DNA of 64,000 nucleotides from Hymenopellis radicata (Eukaryota; Basidiomycota; Agaricomycetes; Agaricales; Physalacriaceae). A model generated the notes under the pieces. That model was not told the DNA's origin and searched no databases. It worked only from the letters and a program-made list of their open reading frames with translations. Numbering within the stretch: position 1 is the stretch's first letter; every line of letters begins with the position of its first letter. The DNA lies in contig JADNRX010000097.1 of the NCBI GenBank assembly GCA_015501595.1, positions 62,001 through 126,000 of the forward strand, written 5' to 3'. The position numbers and the translations under genes are program-made. Below, one piece after another: positions 12,605-25,012 of this stretch.

Positions 12605-12793
12605 TCAAGGATGACTACGGCGCCTCTTCTGGAATCCCCGAGGTATTATGTGTGGAGTAGGCGTGTCATACGGCGATGCAGGAATTGGCGGGACTGCAGT
12701 GGCGCTTGTATCGGAGGCGCGCGACAATGTGAATATGTGAAGTAGTACGACGCAGATCATCCATACTCGGATGTGACTTGTGAAAGGTGCCAT
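12605..12793 (-). CDS. Possible small secreted peptide
   Basis: A 62-residue open frame begins MAPFTSHIRVWMICVVLLHI and has a credible signal peptide (hydrophobic run, cleavage near LSRA-SD). A Pro/Thr-rich mature part and a basic tail (RGFQKRRRSHP) follow. A TATA-like TTATAG sits about 35 bp upstream. A GT donor inside the last codons could add a short second exon. No family is recognised and it may be chance. Confidence 0.3.
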   Translation of the reverse strand: MAPFTSHIRVWMICVVLLHIFTLSRASDTSATAVPPIPASPYDTPTPHIIPRGFQKRRRSHP

Positions 12794-13164
12794 CGTTGGT
12801 AGGAATAGTTGAAGTAGTACTGGGCTATAAGAGGATGCGTTAGCCGCCGGTCCCTTGCAGTGGCCACCAGTTGAAAGGGGACGTACCTTTAACGCGCGAG
12901 AATGGTCCGTTTAGGAGAGCCTTTCATGAATTCTGGAGGCTTTATATTATGTGACTGCGTACGCACGCGATAACCGCATTCTGGGTTCGTAAAAATAATC
13001 CGTGAAAGGGCTTAGGGCGGAGTGTTCAAAGGCCCACAAAGGACACGATGACCGCGCATGTCAAGGAACGTGGTCACAATTTTTAATAAATCACACGGTT
13101 GGGTGACACTGAGCCTACACCTCGAATACAAAAACACTAATTATACACGTTTGATTTGTCTACT
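12794..13164. other. Intergenic, nothing recognised
   Basis: About 370 bp between the small ORF start and the phosphomannose isomerase stop. No open frame with recognisable motifs. Confidence 0.5.
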
Positions 13165-14561
13165 TTAGTTGTTAGGTTCCACTAACGCTCTGTACATAAC
13201 TAGTCCGTCCGTAGTGCCGAACTTGGCGGGCGTTTCGGCGCCAATGAAAAAGACATCCCCTTCGTTGATCTCCAACGAATCTCCGGACCAAGACACACGA
13301 CCTCCGCCCTCGGTTACAACAACAAGACTCGGTCCACTGACGGCACGGTGTTCTTCTTCTCCTTGGTTCATTTTCACCTGTACAACAGAGAATTCGGGAA
13401 TGGGAGGATCATAGAGCATGCTCGCGGGAGAAGCAAACACGGTGGGCTGTACACCATGCCTGGACGCGTCAGCAGATACGTATGTCAAGCCTCCGATTAG
13501 GTTGGGAATATCACGAAGCTTTGGCGTAAGACCTGCGCGAATAACGTTGTCCGAGTTTGCCATGCATTCGATGATATCTGCCAAATCGCGCGTTAGGTCG
13601 GAACATCAGGAACATAAAAGTACCAACCCCCGGAAACGTATGCATGGGGTTCTCCGGCTCCCAGGAATATGGCCTCTCCAGGCTCCATCTTCACATAGTT
13701 GAGAATAAAGGCACAGAACACTCCAATGTCACCAGGAAACTGCGAGTTGAGGCGAAGGACGAGGGACTCGAGCTCTCCTTGTCCTGCTCTCAAGTACCTG
13801 GCTACAAGAAGACCCAGTTGCGTCTTGACGGCATCCTCTTCAGCCGTCATCAGCGCAGCGAAAAGATCTTTGAGAGCCGCTTTTTCTGCTGGGCCGGTGG
13901 GAGTTGTCGAATCGGCGATGGCGCAAAAGGTATCAAGAATGGACTGGGGTATGAGAGCGGAAAGCTCGGAGTTGTGGTAATGTTGTGGGCAATGTTGGGC
14001 AAGGGAAGGAAGCCACATAACGCGCGGAATGGAGTAAGAGCAAGGGCGAGTTCGGGCTTATGATTGTCATCTTTGAAGCGTCTTAGTAGTGTACTGATTG
14101 ACAATAGATTGCTTACCTTTGTAAATCTTGGGTAGCTCGGCGTGTAGTTTCTCCGCCGTCGCCTTGTCCGGATGGGTCTGTATACTCAGAGCCTTCTCGA
14201 TGGACAGGACTTTGAACAGAAAGGGTAGATTTCCGTCTACAGCACCAGGAAAGCGTTTGATGATGTTTTCACCGAGCAACGAGGGATGATCCTTGAGATA
14301 CGAAGCTAACGACGCGTCGATGGCAATTTGGACGGCGACGTGGGGTGGGTACCCATCCAGAGCTGTAATAAACCTTGCCATCTTGCAGGCAAAGAGTAGA
14401 AAGCCCGATGTACTCACTTCAGCGTACGGCTTGTCATTCTGGAGCTGAAAACCTGGGTAGCTGGCAGCCGCGGCTAGATGGGCAACGGCTGAGCTGGATC
14501 CCAGCTTTCCCCAGTCATACTGCTGGGTGGTGGGAACAATCTTGAAAATTGGCGCGACCAT
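13165..14561 (-). CDS. PMI40: Mannose-6-phosphate isomerase, with two single-base frame breaks
   Basis: Type I zinc phosphomannose isomerase, interconverting fructose-6-P and mannose-6-P for GDP-mannose, glycosylation and wall synthesis. The ATG at 14561 gives MVAPIFKIVPTTQQYDWGKL, and an intron separates KPYAE from LWMGTHPTSPSKL. Zinc and active-site landmarks are visible: LSIQTHPDK, DDNHKPELALALTPF and FLGAGEPHAYVSGG, then DIIECMANSDNVIRAGLTPK and the C-terminal beta domain ending ALVEPNN*. Two places each need one extra base to stay in frame: near 14324 (KL to AIDASLASYL) and near 13968 (NITTTP to ELSALIPQ). Both lie at what look like shortened GG/CC runs. Because this enzyme is normally essential and the rest is conserved, I read these as sequence errors. 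Confidence 0.88.
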
Positions 14562-14668
14562 CGTTCGGTCTGATAGTGGTATATACAAGGGCAAAGAGAG
14601 AAACGACTGCGACGACGAGGACGAAAGAAAGACGCACTTGCCCGATTCGGCCACTGCTCTCTACTCTC
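14562..14668. promoter_or_regulatory. Short divergent promoter between phosphomannose isomerase and NOSIP homologue
   Basis: The two start codons face away from each other with only 107 bp between them, so both genes must share this upstream region. No clear TATA box is visible. Confidence 0.6.
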
Positions 14669-15930
14669 ATGACGAAACACAGCAAAAACAATACCGCCTC
14701 CTCCATATTCTCGTATGCAGAGTACAAAAAGCTTGACTATGGCACGAAAAAGGTAAAAACTCTGCCTCAACCTCAAGGGAACCCAAGTAACAAATACGCA
14801 GCAACGACTAGGAAATGAATCCATGCGTCGCTTCGATTCATGCGCCCTCTGTCTCGCTAGTGCCAGAGAGCCTCTAGCGTGTAACGAAGGCCATTTATTT
14901 TGCAAGGAATGCGCATATACGGACCTTTGTGAGTGTTTTACTAGGGAGACACGCTCTTTAAATGAACCATTGTTAGTGACGCAGAAAAAGGACATTAAAC
15001 AACAGAAAGCCAAGCTTGAGAAGATGAAGCGTGAAGCAGAGGAAGAAAAGGAACGCGCCAAACAGGCTGCTCGTGAACGTGTCTTGCTCGAGTTCGAGCG
15101 GGGTCAGCTTGGACTTGCCGCGACGGCGACTACCGGCACGACATCTGCGGGAGAGTCTAACGGTAAATGTCATGCTGCGAGTTGTTCTTGCATTCCTAAC
15201 ATCAGCAGGTAGAGGCCTAAAGCGAAAATTCTCCTTCGACTCCTCCAAAGTGGAAAGCCTTGCACAGGAAGCAGAAGAGGACGCCCTTCGTCAGATTGAA
15301 CGCGAACAAGCTGAGGCTCTCCGGAATAAGCTTCCAGACTTTTGGCTTCCTTCGTTAACCCCCACGTACTCGTCTTCAGGCCCACCCAGGGCTATAACAG
15401 ACGTCAAGCTTCAGACTACATGTCGAGGTGGAAACCCTGCCCATCCTATAGCGTGCGTATTTCCTTTGCATCGCGTATTATCTGTACTGACAGCCTCCAG
15501 AATGAAGAATCTGACGCCAGTCAAGTTCATCTACTACTCCAAGACTTCTTCGTCGGGTTCTGCAACTGCTGGGAAGGATGAGGAATCCAAACCCATGTGT
15601 CCATCATGCAAGAAAATTCTGTCCAACAGCGTGCTCATGTTCTGTCAGTGACCTACTCTCCTTGGAGCTCCCCGCTTACCCCCTTTGCAGTAATGAAGCC
15701 TTGTGCTCATGTCGTCTGCAAAACATGCACCGAATCTCTGGTGCGGCCCTCGAAGCAGTGCATCGTGTGCGACTCCAAGTTATCGGAGAACGATGTTATC
15801 GAGTTGAAACGAGAAGGTCAGTCTCGGGTTTTCGCATGAGTGCCTCCATTTAACGGAGGTATCAGGTACTGGCTTTGCTGGTGGTGGAATGGCAGAATCT
15901 TCACGGACAGGGATCGCTTTCCAAGGATAA
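14669..15930 (+). CDS. NOSIP-family RING/U-box-like E3 ligase homologue
   Basis: Homologue of nitric oxide synthase interacting protein, a nuclear E3-ligase-like protein associated in other eukaryotes with the spliceosome. Exon 1 starts at 14669 (MTKHSKNNTASSIFSYAEYK), spliced to QRLGNESMRRFDSCALCLAS. The N-terminal half-RING (CALCLA...CNEGHLFCKECAYTDL) is followed by the coiled-coil signature KKDIKQQKAKLEKMKREAEE and FERGQLGL. Later exons give RGLKRKFSFDSSKVESLAQE, MCPSCKKILSN and the C-terminal ring KPCAHVVCKTCTESLV...CIVCDSKLSENDVIEL, ending GTGFAGGGMAESSRTGIAFQ-G* at 15930. The start was chosen because MTKHSKNN is the family's conserved N-terminus. All frames join cleanly. Confidence 0.9.
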
Positions 15931-17782
15931 CTTATTCTCTAAGAGCTATATGTAATTAGAGCTGAAGGATAGACGAACAGACCTTCTATTCGTTGATTTG
16001 AAGCGGGTGTCTCTCGTGTCGCCTCGATCTACACTGGTCTGCAAACGCCCATAGACCATTGCTTATGTACCCATAAGTATTTGCTATATTGTTCTACCTA
16101 GCGTGAGGCATGTTCCAGTATATCGCAAACCATAATCTAGGGGTTACGAATTCTTTCCTCCCAACCACCATCTCTTATTCTAACGCTGGCTTCCGGGCTT
16201 GAATCGCGCCCTTCAGCGATGCACTGTGGAACATCGTCCTCCCAGCGAAAGCGATACCGGTCATTTGTGGCAGAGACGCGTCTAGTTCGCGATGCCTTGC
16301 ACCACAATCACCTACTATACGTTTAAGTAAAGTATGCGATGGGGCCTTGCATCTGAGACTAGTGCGCATTCAGCTTACTGGCATACGGAAATGAACTCCG
16401 TCAATGAGGGGTCTCCTTGGACTTTGAGCCAGCTAAACTCTCTCGTCCTCGCTTCCTGAAACGATGTGCGGAGCAATTGGTGGCGTCGGTTCCACCAGTA
16501 AAATCCTCCTCCACTAGTCCAGGGCCCTACGTTAAGTAGCGTATAGGGGAGCACTATCCTCTTCATCGCCGTCTCGCACAAATGCGAGCGGCATCTGGAC
16601 TTCATGGACGCACTTCATCTGGAGAGACTACACTCTTATGCCCTACCTTCCAGGATGCATGGTAATCAAGTACACGATCCTAGGCACCGCAATCGGGACT
16701 ACTTTCAGAGTTCTAACTTCTAGTGCCCAGCGTGTTCTTTCTTCGTTGACTTTGAACCGTCCTTCACGGTACCTAAATGCCACCTTCGGGGCGAAATTTT
16801 GAAGCAAAATCTGTGGCGGTTGTTCGGAAAGAATCTGGCAAGGACTCTTCCAAGAACTTGGGATTTACGTGAGGGAATCTTCTTTGTTGACCGCAGAGAG
16901 GAGTCGAACGTTCTGATTGTTTCAACAGGTTCACCAGCCTACTCAAACTAGATTCAAGCAAGAACTTTATAGACTACTCGTACTACCGGAACTCCCCCAT
17001 TATCGACGCTGCGTTCGTTTCGAGTACGATGCGACTCGTTGCAGACTTCGTCCACGGGAAACTGAAGGAGCAAGTCCTCGCCCCCTCCGGAATATCTCGC
17101 TCCGTGATTCTCATCGTCGAGGCGACCGTTCAATTACGCTCATGAACTATAGAGTTCATGCATCCACAGGCGCTAGGTTCATGGAAAGCACACGAAGAGT
17201 CAAGCTTGTCTACTGCTTCCGAACCTGAACCACATCCGCAACCGACGTCTGCAAACGCCGACAGGTGAACACTTCGGTTCCGGTCTGGCGACGAGGAGAC
17301 CATATGCCAATGAGCGCCGCGCACGCGATGTGCAGATCTGCCTCTGGACCATCGTACTTTATTCTGTGACTGCCCTTCAAATCGGCGTCGCGCTGAGACG
17401 CATTGATAGATACGCGGAGTCCGAGCACACTAGTGGGCTGCATGATTCCAGTGTGTCTCACCGAGCCCACGAATATCTCACAATCTGGGGGTCAGCGAGC
17501 TGTATAAGGCGATTTCGGTCCCTGGGTGGGTGTGTAGGAGGATGCTCTGTACCGACAGTGGCGGAATCTTACTATGGCCTACAGCGACCGAGCTGGTTAC
17601 GCTGTGGTATTTTGGCGACTATGCAGCTATCCGGCGGAGTTCGCAAAGTCCCTTATAATCGGGTGCCAATTGCCGTGTGCATCCCCCTCCGTAATAGAAG
17701 TTGCCACCGACCCATCATCAATCGAGATCACAAGACTTTCTGGCGCTTCGCATTTTCCATATAATGCGGCTCGTTTTGTCTC
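15931..17782. other. Gene-free 1.85 kb
   Basis: Many short open frames on both strands, none with motifs or linked splice sites. I recognise no relic, tRNA or repeat here. Confidence 0.5.
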
Positions 17783-19856
17783 ATGTCATTCCTCCGCATC
17801 GCCATGATTGGTACCACCAGCATTGTCACCGTTATCGATGGTCTTGCCGCCGTTCTTGCCATATTTGTGCTTCATCGCATAGTCAGTCGGAAACCGTCAT
17901 CAGTGTCGTATGCGCCTGGTCCAGAAGGATTGCCGCTAATAGGCAATCTGCTTGATATGCCTATGGAGAAGGAATGGCTAACATTTACGAAATGGAGTGA
18001 ACTCTACGGTGCGTCTCTTTTGTGGCCGAGTGCTTCGTGGTGTAATTTAGCTACAGGCAATATTGTTTCGTTGAATATTTTGGGTCAACGCATTCTTGTT
18101 ATCAATTCTGCCCGGGTGGCTGTCGATTTGCTCGAAAAGAGAGGCAGCATTTATTCAGACCGACCTACGTCGCCTATGGGTGGCGAACTGGTAGGATGGA
18201 AGAACACGCTAGTACTCCTGAAATATGGTCCCCGCTTCCGTGCGGGCCGTCGAATGGCTCATCAACTTTTTGGTAACCACGCCACAATGAAGAAATTCCA
18301 CCCCGTTGAAGAGCTGGAGACACGACGATTTCTAAAGCGTTTGCTGGTGAAGCCGACGGAATTGGATGCTCACATTCGAAAGTACGTATGCGTTTCCCTT
18401 TGCCTTCGTCCTCGGACATAGTTCTAACTGTGGCTTTCCAGGACAGCAGGCGCCATCATCCTGCGCATATCGCACGGGTATGAAATTCAAGAAGAAAACG
18501 ATGCATTCGTAGCCTTGGCTGAACAAGCCACCAATCAATTTTCGGTGTCCACCGCCCCAGGAGGTTTTTGGGTTAATCATATTCCACCCTGTGAGTTAGC
18601 TCGTGGATCAGCTTTGAGTGCAGAATTTTTAGATTTTCTCCAGTGCGCCATATCCCCAAGTGGGTCCCGGGAGCTGGATTCCAGCGAACGGCGAGGGAAT
18701 GGGCGAAAACCCTCGTAAGTATGGTTGATATGCCTCACGATTTCGTAAAGCAACAGATGGTAATTGCAGCCGTTGTTGTATTGGAACTTTGACTGACTGA
18801 TGTTATTCAAAGGCTGCTGGGAAGGCGCCTTTATCGTTCACATCTAGTCAGCTTGAGGGTAGACATCTAAGCGCTGAGGAGGATTTTAATGTCAAATGGC
18901 TTGCAGCTTCCCTCTATTCTGGTGGTGCTGACACTGTAGGTTTCTTGCTTCCTCTTGTTCTTTGCGCTGACTGAGCTTGGCGGGAAGACGGTAGCGGCAA
19001 TTTACGGCTTCTTCAAGGCAATGATCATGTTCCCGGAGGTACAAACGAAGGCGCAGGCTGAAATCGATGATGTTGTTGGGGGTGATAGGCTGCCGACATT
19101 CGAGGATCGTGACCGACTCCCGTATTTGCATGCGCTGGCCCTTGAAGTCATGCGGTGGCACGCCGTTGCTCCAGTCGGTATGTCGTATTCTCTGGATGCT
19201 TTCTCTCTCTTCTCGTTGTATTGATGTTCCGAAAGGCGTGGCACATCGGCTGATGGAGGACGATATCTATGAGAACTGTTTCATTCCAAAAGGAACACTT
19301 GTCTTACCCAACGTCTGGTATGTCGTTTGAAGGCGACTATGTGAATGTCCGTTGATTCTCGTGCAGGAAAATGCTCCATGATGCTTCAGTATATAAAGAT
19401 CCATTTGAATTTCGCCCGGAACGATTTATGGGAGCCAATCCTGAACCGGATCCACGTAACGTAGCTTTTGGATTTGGAAGAAGGTCAGTGACACGGCTGA
19501 CCTGAAGATTGCAACTCACACTCCGTCCGTCCGCAGGATTTGTCCTGGTACGGGTGAAACCTGGGCTTGAAACCGCCCGCCCATCAGCTGATTGGCGCTC
19601 TAGGTCGAGTTCTAGCGGACGCCTCGATTTTCATCTCTTGCAGCATGACCTTGGCGGTATTCCAGCTCAAGAAGTGTTCCGAGAACGGTGTCACTTTTGA
19701 ACCAGATATGGAGCAGAGTACAGGCACAATCAGGTATGTTTTTTTTTTTTACTGAAAGAGGGTCTTCTCACCGCATTTCAGCCATCCATCAGCGTTCAAG
19801 TGTGTGATAACGCCCAGGTCGGAGAAGGCGGTGGAATTGATTAAACAAAATGACTG
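17783..19856 (+). CDS. Cytochrome P450 monooxygenase
   Basis: Membrane-anchored haem monooxygenase of the large basidiomycete P450 set; substrate unknown. ATG 17783 gives a hydrophobic N-terminal anchor ([16 protein letters not shown]), the proline hinge [13 protein letters not shown], and [18 protein letters not shown]. Later exons show the I-helix [18 protein letters not shown] (oxygen-binding AGADT-type), the K-helix [14 protein letters not shown] (ExxR), the PERF-type [10 protein letters not shown], and the haem loop, which an intron splits: FGFGRR joined to ICPG, then [13 protein letters not shown]. The cysteine ligand is therefore present. It ends [14 protein letters not shown] at 19856. 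At least nine introns are needed and all joins stay in frame. The sequence resembles the group often annotated as OrdA or O-methylsterigmatocystin oxidoreductase-like, but no biosynthetic cluster surrounds it. Confidence 0.88.
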
Positions 19857-20391
19857 AATGTAAGCGGTGGGTTACCGTGACATGCAGGGATATCTCCCGC
19901 TACGGAGTGGTGTAACGAGCTAAGGATGGAGTTACAGTAACGAAAGACGAATGAAGAAAGGGTAATTTCATGATTTATTTGTCGATTATCTACCGTAGGT
20001 TCCTCTTAATTCCACTTGCATTTCCCAGTGGCTTGATCTTCTTTGTCTTCTTCGGTCTCGCCAACTTCACGGACTCAGAGAACGCGAATGATCATCTGCT
20101 GTCAAGTTGTGCTCCTTCATGTCTTTTCGAGATCTAAGATTGTCATGGCAAGTTCCGACCGGAATAAATAGCTATCGTCCTGAATATGTAGAAAATAGCT
20201 GACTATGTGGGTTGCAGCCAATCACATAGCTGTCCAAGTTCGAGCTTGTCAAATCGCTGCCGACAAGTTACATAAATCTCGTGAGACAGCCGCCGAAGAC
20301 CGTTCTCAATCTTGCACCACCAACCACCCCGTCGTCGTCGTCCACGTTTTACGCGTTCATTCGGCCGCCGCAGCCGCCTCGCCCACCCGCC
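19857..20391. other. Intergenic
   Basis: About 530 bp. The minus strand at 20,010-20,080 reads a basic stretch (VKLARPKKTKKIKPLG), but no start or linked exon is visible, so no gene is called. The distal part should hold the promoter of the downstream WD40 gene. Confidence 0.4.
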
Positions 20392-23146
20392 ATGCGCTTT
20401 CGCACGCTCGAAATTCGATGGCACGACTCAAAGCCCATCTCGACCTGCGACTTCCAGCCGGCCACTTTCAAAAAGGCGCGTCCGCAGACGAGCGGGAACG
20501 ACGGGAGCAGCATGGAGGCCGCGGAGAAGTGGGCGGAGCAGAAGTATCGCCTGGCGACTGGCGGGGAGGACAATCACGTTCGGGTGCGTCGCTCCGTGGC
20601 GTGTCCTGCCTTTGACCGGTCTCATTCTCTCCAGATATGGATGGTGTACCCTAATATACGCCCGGTGGGTCCGCTCTCAGCGTCCGCGGCGGCGCCGCCT
20701 AGAGCGCCACGCGTAGAGTACCTCGCCACTCTCAGCAGGCACTCGGCCGCGGTCAATGTTGTGAGATGGAGTCCCAATGGTGCGTAGCCTCGACTTTTGG
20801 GGCTTTTTTCTCGTCTAATTTGTTAGGTGAACTTGTCGCGTCCGCCGGAGACGGTGTGTGTTCAACTTTGTGTGTCCTCTGTAAACCCATCTGACACGTC
20901 CTTAGACGGCATGATTATTATTTGGTCGCCCTCTACCACTCCACAAACGTCAACATATGGCAGCGACTTGAGCCCAGAGGAATTACAGAATGAAAAGGAG
21001 TACTGGAGAGTGCGGTGTATGTTCAGGTCAGTGTGTTTCTTCGCCCACTCTTACCTAACCAATGCTCTCTAGGTGTACGACAATGCAGGTTTACGATCTT
21101 GCATGGAGTCCTACGGGTGAGTATATTATCGCCGGCAGCACGGATAATGCTGCACGCGTATTCCAGTCCACGGACGGTAAGCACGCTCTTGTTCAATGAA
21201 TAGTGTGGCTGAAATTCCGCAGGCAAATGTGTTCATGAAATCGCGGAACACAACCATTACGTTCAAGGTGTCTCATGGGACCCTCTGAACGAATATATTG
21301 CGACCCAGTCATCCGACAAATCTATGCACGTATATCGAATCAGCACGAACCGAAATATGTTCGAGGTTCATGCCGTTGGCCGCAATAGGGAGATGAGTGT
21401 CAGCAGCGGTGGAAAGCGCCATCGTAGGACACCAAGTGTTGTCAGTGAAGATGGACGAGGGAGGCAAAACACGCGACCGCACTTCCTCCGCCGAGAAAGC
21501 ACCGCTACTGCCACCAGTGATGTGGAATCTGCACTTGACGACAAGGAAGGCCCAGCGCTCTGGTCGACGACAGCCACGCCTGTAATTTCGGCCAAGGAAG
21601 CAGCGCCGCTTACTCCTGCTACCTCAGTAAGCTCAACTCCGTCCATGTTTCCTCCGCCGGGGCCATCAGAGAAGAGCATACCGCAGCCATCTTCGCGGAG
21701 ATCTTCTTTCAGTGGCTCAAATGCTCCTTCTTCCCCCGCGCCCTCGAACTTTAGTCGATTCAGGTCCCCTAGTCCCATGCCCGCCCTACCAGCCATCAGG
21801 ACCGCAGCCTGGCTGCATGCTGGTGGAGATGGTCACGTTGGATTGTATGGCGACGAGAGCTACACCAACTTTTTCCGCAGACTGACTTTCAGCCCCGACG
21901 GAGGATTACTTCTCACACCTGCTGGTCAGTTCGAGGATCCAGAGGTCGTTGTCAAAGAAGATGATGGTGCACGGCGAGGAAGGAAGATGCGACCGACCAT
22001 TACAACGGAAGGGTTGAATGAGGCCGACAGCAAGAACAGTAGCTCTTGCGTGTACATTTACACACGCGCCAACTTCGCACGGCCCCCTGTGGCGCAACTT
22101 CCTGGCCACAAGAAGGCAAGCGTGGGTGTACGCTTTAACCCGATCCTGTTCGAGTTACGGGCTGCTGTTGGGGACGTCGACGGGACACCTCCGACTGCTA
22201 CCCTGGAGAAAGGTCCCAACGAGGGTGGCATGGAGTTGGACATCGTCGACCAAGTCAAGCAGAGGTCGACCTCTGAAACCCCCGTGAAGATCGCAGCGCC
22301 TGCTCCGACTCTTCCTGGAGCATCAGGCTCCATGTACAATTACCTCCAATCTCCTGCCTTGTCGCCCATGGATGTTTCCGGACTGCCACCGATTACTCCT
22401 GCTGCGTCCAAGCCTGGAACACCAATACACGTGGTGAATAACCCAAGTACGATGGCATTGGGCGCTACTGTGCCTGCGACCGGGTCAGTATTCGCGTTGC
22501 CTTACCGGATGCTGTTCGCTGTTGTCACGATGGACACTGTGGCGATATACGATACGCAACAAGCCGGCCCGATATGTCTGTTGACCAAGCTACACTATGA
22601 CGAGTTTACAGACGCCACATGGTGAGTGTAACACGTCTGTCTCGTCGGCTTTTGGTTTTCTAATAGATGCGCTTCAGGTCGCCCGATGGACAAAGCCTCA
22701 TCCTCTCGTCGCGCGATGGGTACTGCACTCTGATCGTGTTCGATGAGATTCTCGCTACGTATCACACACAACAGCAATCTCTTCAGCTTCAGTCGATAGC
22801 GCACCACAACTCTGTGCCCATAGACTTCACTCCGACATCTTCACATCGGCGTAGCGCGTCGATAAGTTCGCGAGCTGGGACGCCGACGACGACGCCAGGG
22901 TTTACGAATGTGGCGTTGCCATTTGCGCCTGTTGCTGCGTCAACTTCGAAGACGGCTCCAGCTCATAATGAGCCGCTAACGCCCGCAGGCAGTGTCGATG
23001 GTGCCGATTCGTCTGCAGAGTTCGTGTTTCCACCCAAACGCGAAAGAGAGGACTCTGTCAAAGAAACTGGTGGCAGCGAGGAGCAGGAACCTCCCAAGAA
23101 GAAGCGTCGGATCGCTTTGACGCGGGTGGGCGATGTGGGCACTTGA
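20392..23146 (+). CDS. CAC2: Chromatin assembly factor 1 subunit B (p60/Cac2) homologue
   Basis: WD40 subunit of CAF-1, the chaperone that deposits new H3-H4 behind replication forks in the nucleus. ATG 20392 starts MRFRTLEIRWHDSKPISTCD, a diagnostic N-terminus. WD repeats follow over several exons: YRLATGGEDNHVR|IWMV, SRHSAAVNVVRWSPNG, GELVASAGDDGMIIIWSP, MQVYDLAWSPTGEYIIAGST, DNAARVFQSTDGKCVHEI and HYVQGVSWDPLNEYIATQSS. After SDKSMHVYRI a Ser/Pro-rich insert (about 21,400-21,780) precedes RTAAWLHAGGDGHVGLYG and the later repeats (FALPYRMLFAVVTMDTVAIY, FRSPDGQSLILSSRDGYCTL). The C-terminus carries a basic, nuclear-signal-like PPKKKRRIALTRVGD. All exons join in frame. Placement beside a P450 looks incidental. 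Confidence 0.9.
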
Positions 23147-23641
23147 CGATTTTGTACTTTTCTTTCTTTCTTGACTTGTGCTACTTATCTGTTTGTACTT
23201 TATGCTTCGTTTGATCTTGTCCAAATGTATAATAGATACATTATTCACTTGAAGACTCGTAACAGCAGCTCCTCGCTGACGGAGCTGTGCAGCTTGAACG
23301 TGCCACCCAAGTCCAGATAGTGAGTACTTCGCCCGATCCTACCCTCGTAGTTCTCCTATACTTCTTCCACTAGCTCTCTGAGATTATTTACCTTCGGCAA
23401 ATAGCCTTCTCAATTTGCGCAGTGGCTTTTTTTCATATGACTGAGGCATGCCCACAGGGATGCTTGGGGGGTCCCATGGTTCTGCAATGGCGGCTTGCTT
23501 GCATGCCTCGCCCCCATCATCGCTGTGACGCGGATGTCCGCACCCTCTTTTGGGGGTGGACGGAAATGTCGTTCCCTACTTCGTCAGGAGCAGGCCTAGG
23601 CCCGCGCCTGACGGGACCTTCCAGCCGGGAGGCAGTCGTCT

Positions 23642-23858
23642 AGAAGAGTTATTGTCCAGGTTTGCTTTGCGTTGATAAGAAGTATTGAAGTTGTACGCAG
23701 TGTGAGTCGCCGACTCAGTGTTTGACTTCAATATCTCTTATCGCACGCCGACGACAGACAAGCTCTTCAACACTAACTATGAATGTAGATTCTATATGAT
23801 TTCAAAACCGGCGAGGATGTTGATGATAGAATGGTAGTTAGTGTCGAAGAGCTCGTCT
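23642..23858. repeat. Two overlapping imperfect inverted repeats
   Basis: First fold-back: 23642-23706 against 23709-23769 with almost no loop; shared core gataagaagtattgaagt versus gataagagatattgaagt read from the other strand, with ends gaagag and gctcttc. Second fold-back: 23762-23795 (gctcttcaacactaacta...) against 23826-23853, about 30 nt loop. The gctcttc arm is used by both. It could be a MITE-like insertion or a transcribed hairpin. Confidence 0.6.
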
Positions 23859-24250
23859 CTCCTCGGGGTGATGAAGCGAAACTGTGTTTGTATGTCGGTG
23901 ATCTCTCTATACTTATTGCAATGGAAGTAGGAAGTCTACTTGTTCCACGACTCTTGTTCGTTTGCACGAGACGCTCCTACCCCACAATTGGCGTCTGTCT
24001 CACGAGCACGACAATGTCTCCGCATGTTCGACTTGACGTTGAATGTACGTCGACACGCAGCATACGGACAGATGAAGGCTACAGGGCCAGGCCTGACGCC
24101 ATTTCAGAATAGCCCAGGTATACTTTATTTCACGCACGCTCCACGCATGACAATGGTGTTTCCAAATGGCGGCATGGATTATCATGGAGCATACAGCAAT
24201 GTTTTGGTGTGGTGGGTGACGACGACATAATGTAATAAAGCAGTATACAC

Positions 24251-24865
24251 TCAGAACTGAGGATGGGTAAGTACAGTGAAGAAATACGCGATAGTTTGAG
24301 TAACCTACCCTCAGAGGTGTGAAGAACCACTTGTTCTTGCCCGACAGGTACCGATCCTCAAACAGCTTCTTGATCGTCTTCTTGGAGTCCTCCCGCTGCG
24401 ATGGCTCCTTGAAGGTGTCGGCAGAGACGGTGCCCTTGATGCCTTCAAGATCGAGGTTGTACCGTGTAGGGAACAGATGCGAGTAGTTCACGACCTGGTC
24501 CATGCCCCATCAGCCCTTTTCTCTCAAGGACACGGACGACGCACCTTGATGAAGGGCTTGACTTTGCTCCTCGCCGCCAGCTTCTTCTGGCCCATGCGCC
24601 GCGTCACTTTCCGCGGGTAGCGCTCAACGCCGGCAACGATCGCGTGGGGTACGGCCGCTCCTTGGTTCCGTCGTCGAGCTGCTTGACGACGACCACCTTT
24701 TTGCCGGCCTGTCGGCCGTGGAGCACGATGGCGACCTGAGTATCAATCAATGTGTGTGCTTTGGAGGGCGTTGGCGTCGATTCTAACCTTTCCGGGCTTG
24801 TATACTATCGAGGATACGATCAGCAAGGCGCCTCGGGCGGTGACAGCGAGCTCACCTTTGACCAT
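24251..24865 (-). CDS. RPL27: Ribosomal protein eL27, one single-base frame break
   Basis: Cytosolic large-subunit ribosomal protein. ATG 24865 gives MVK, joined to VYKPGK and [20 protein letters not shown] over two introns in the first 20 residues. Then come [37 protein letters not shown] and [18 protein letters not shown], followed by [20 protein letters not shown] and [13 protein letters not shown] final intron sits before the last codon, so the protein ends LRF* at 24251. The frame breaks once, after ERPYP, at a run of four G (24646-24649; C on the coding strand): one more base gives [15 protein letters not shown] dead ribosomal protein gene is improbable, so this is most likely a sequence error. 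Nothing else is unusual. Confidence 0.92.
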
Positions 24866-25012
24866 TTCTTGACGGTGTCGACGAGGAGACTTTCTTTACA
24901 CGGTTTGTGCTTGTTGGGGACAGAGAGGGACTTCGGCGATCGCCGGGTGGCTTGCTAGTCCCAGGATTAAAGTTTGCCCGTCCAAACTGGGTATCACCGC
25001 CCGCACTGACTG

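Noticed and set aside
20010..20080. Basic minus-strand peptide (VKLARPKKTKKIKPLG) as a possible ribosomal protein tail
   Set aside because: No start, no upstream exon and no recognised family; too short to call.
23422..23643. Cysteine-containing 73-codon plus-strand ORF as a small secreted protein
   Set aside because: No signal peptide; the frame ends at the edge of the inverted repeat and nothing supports expression.
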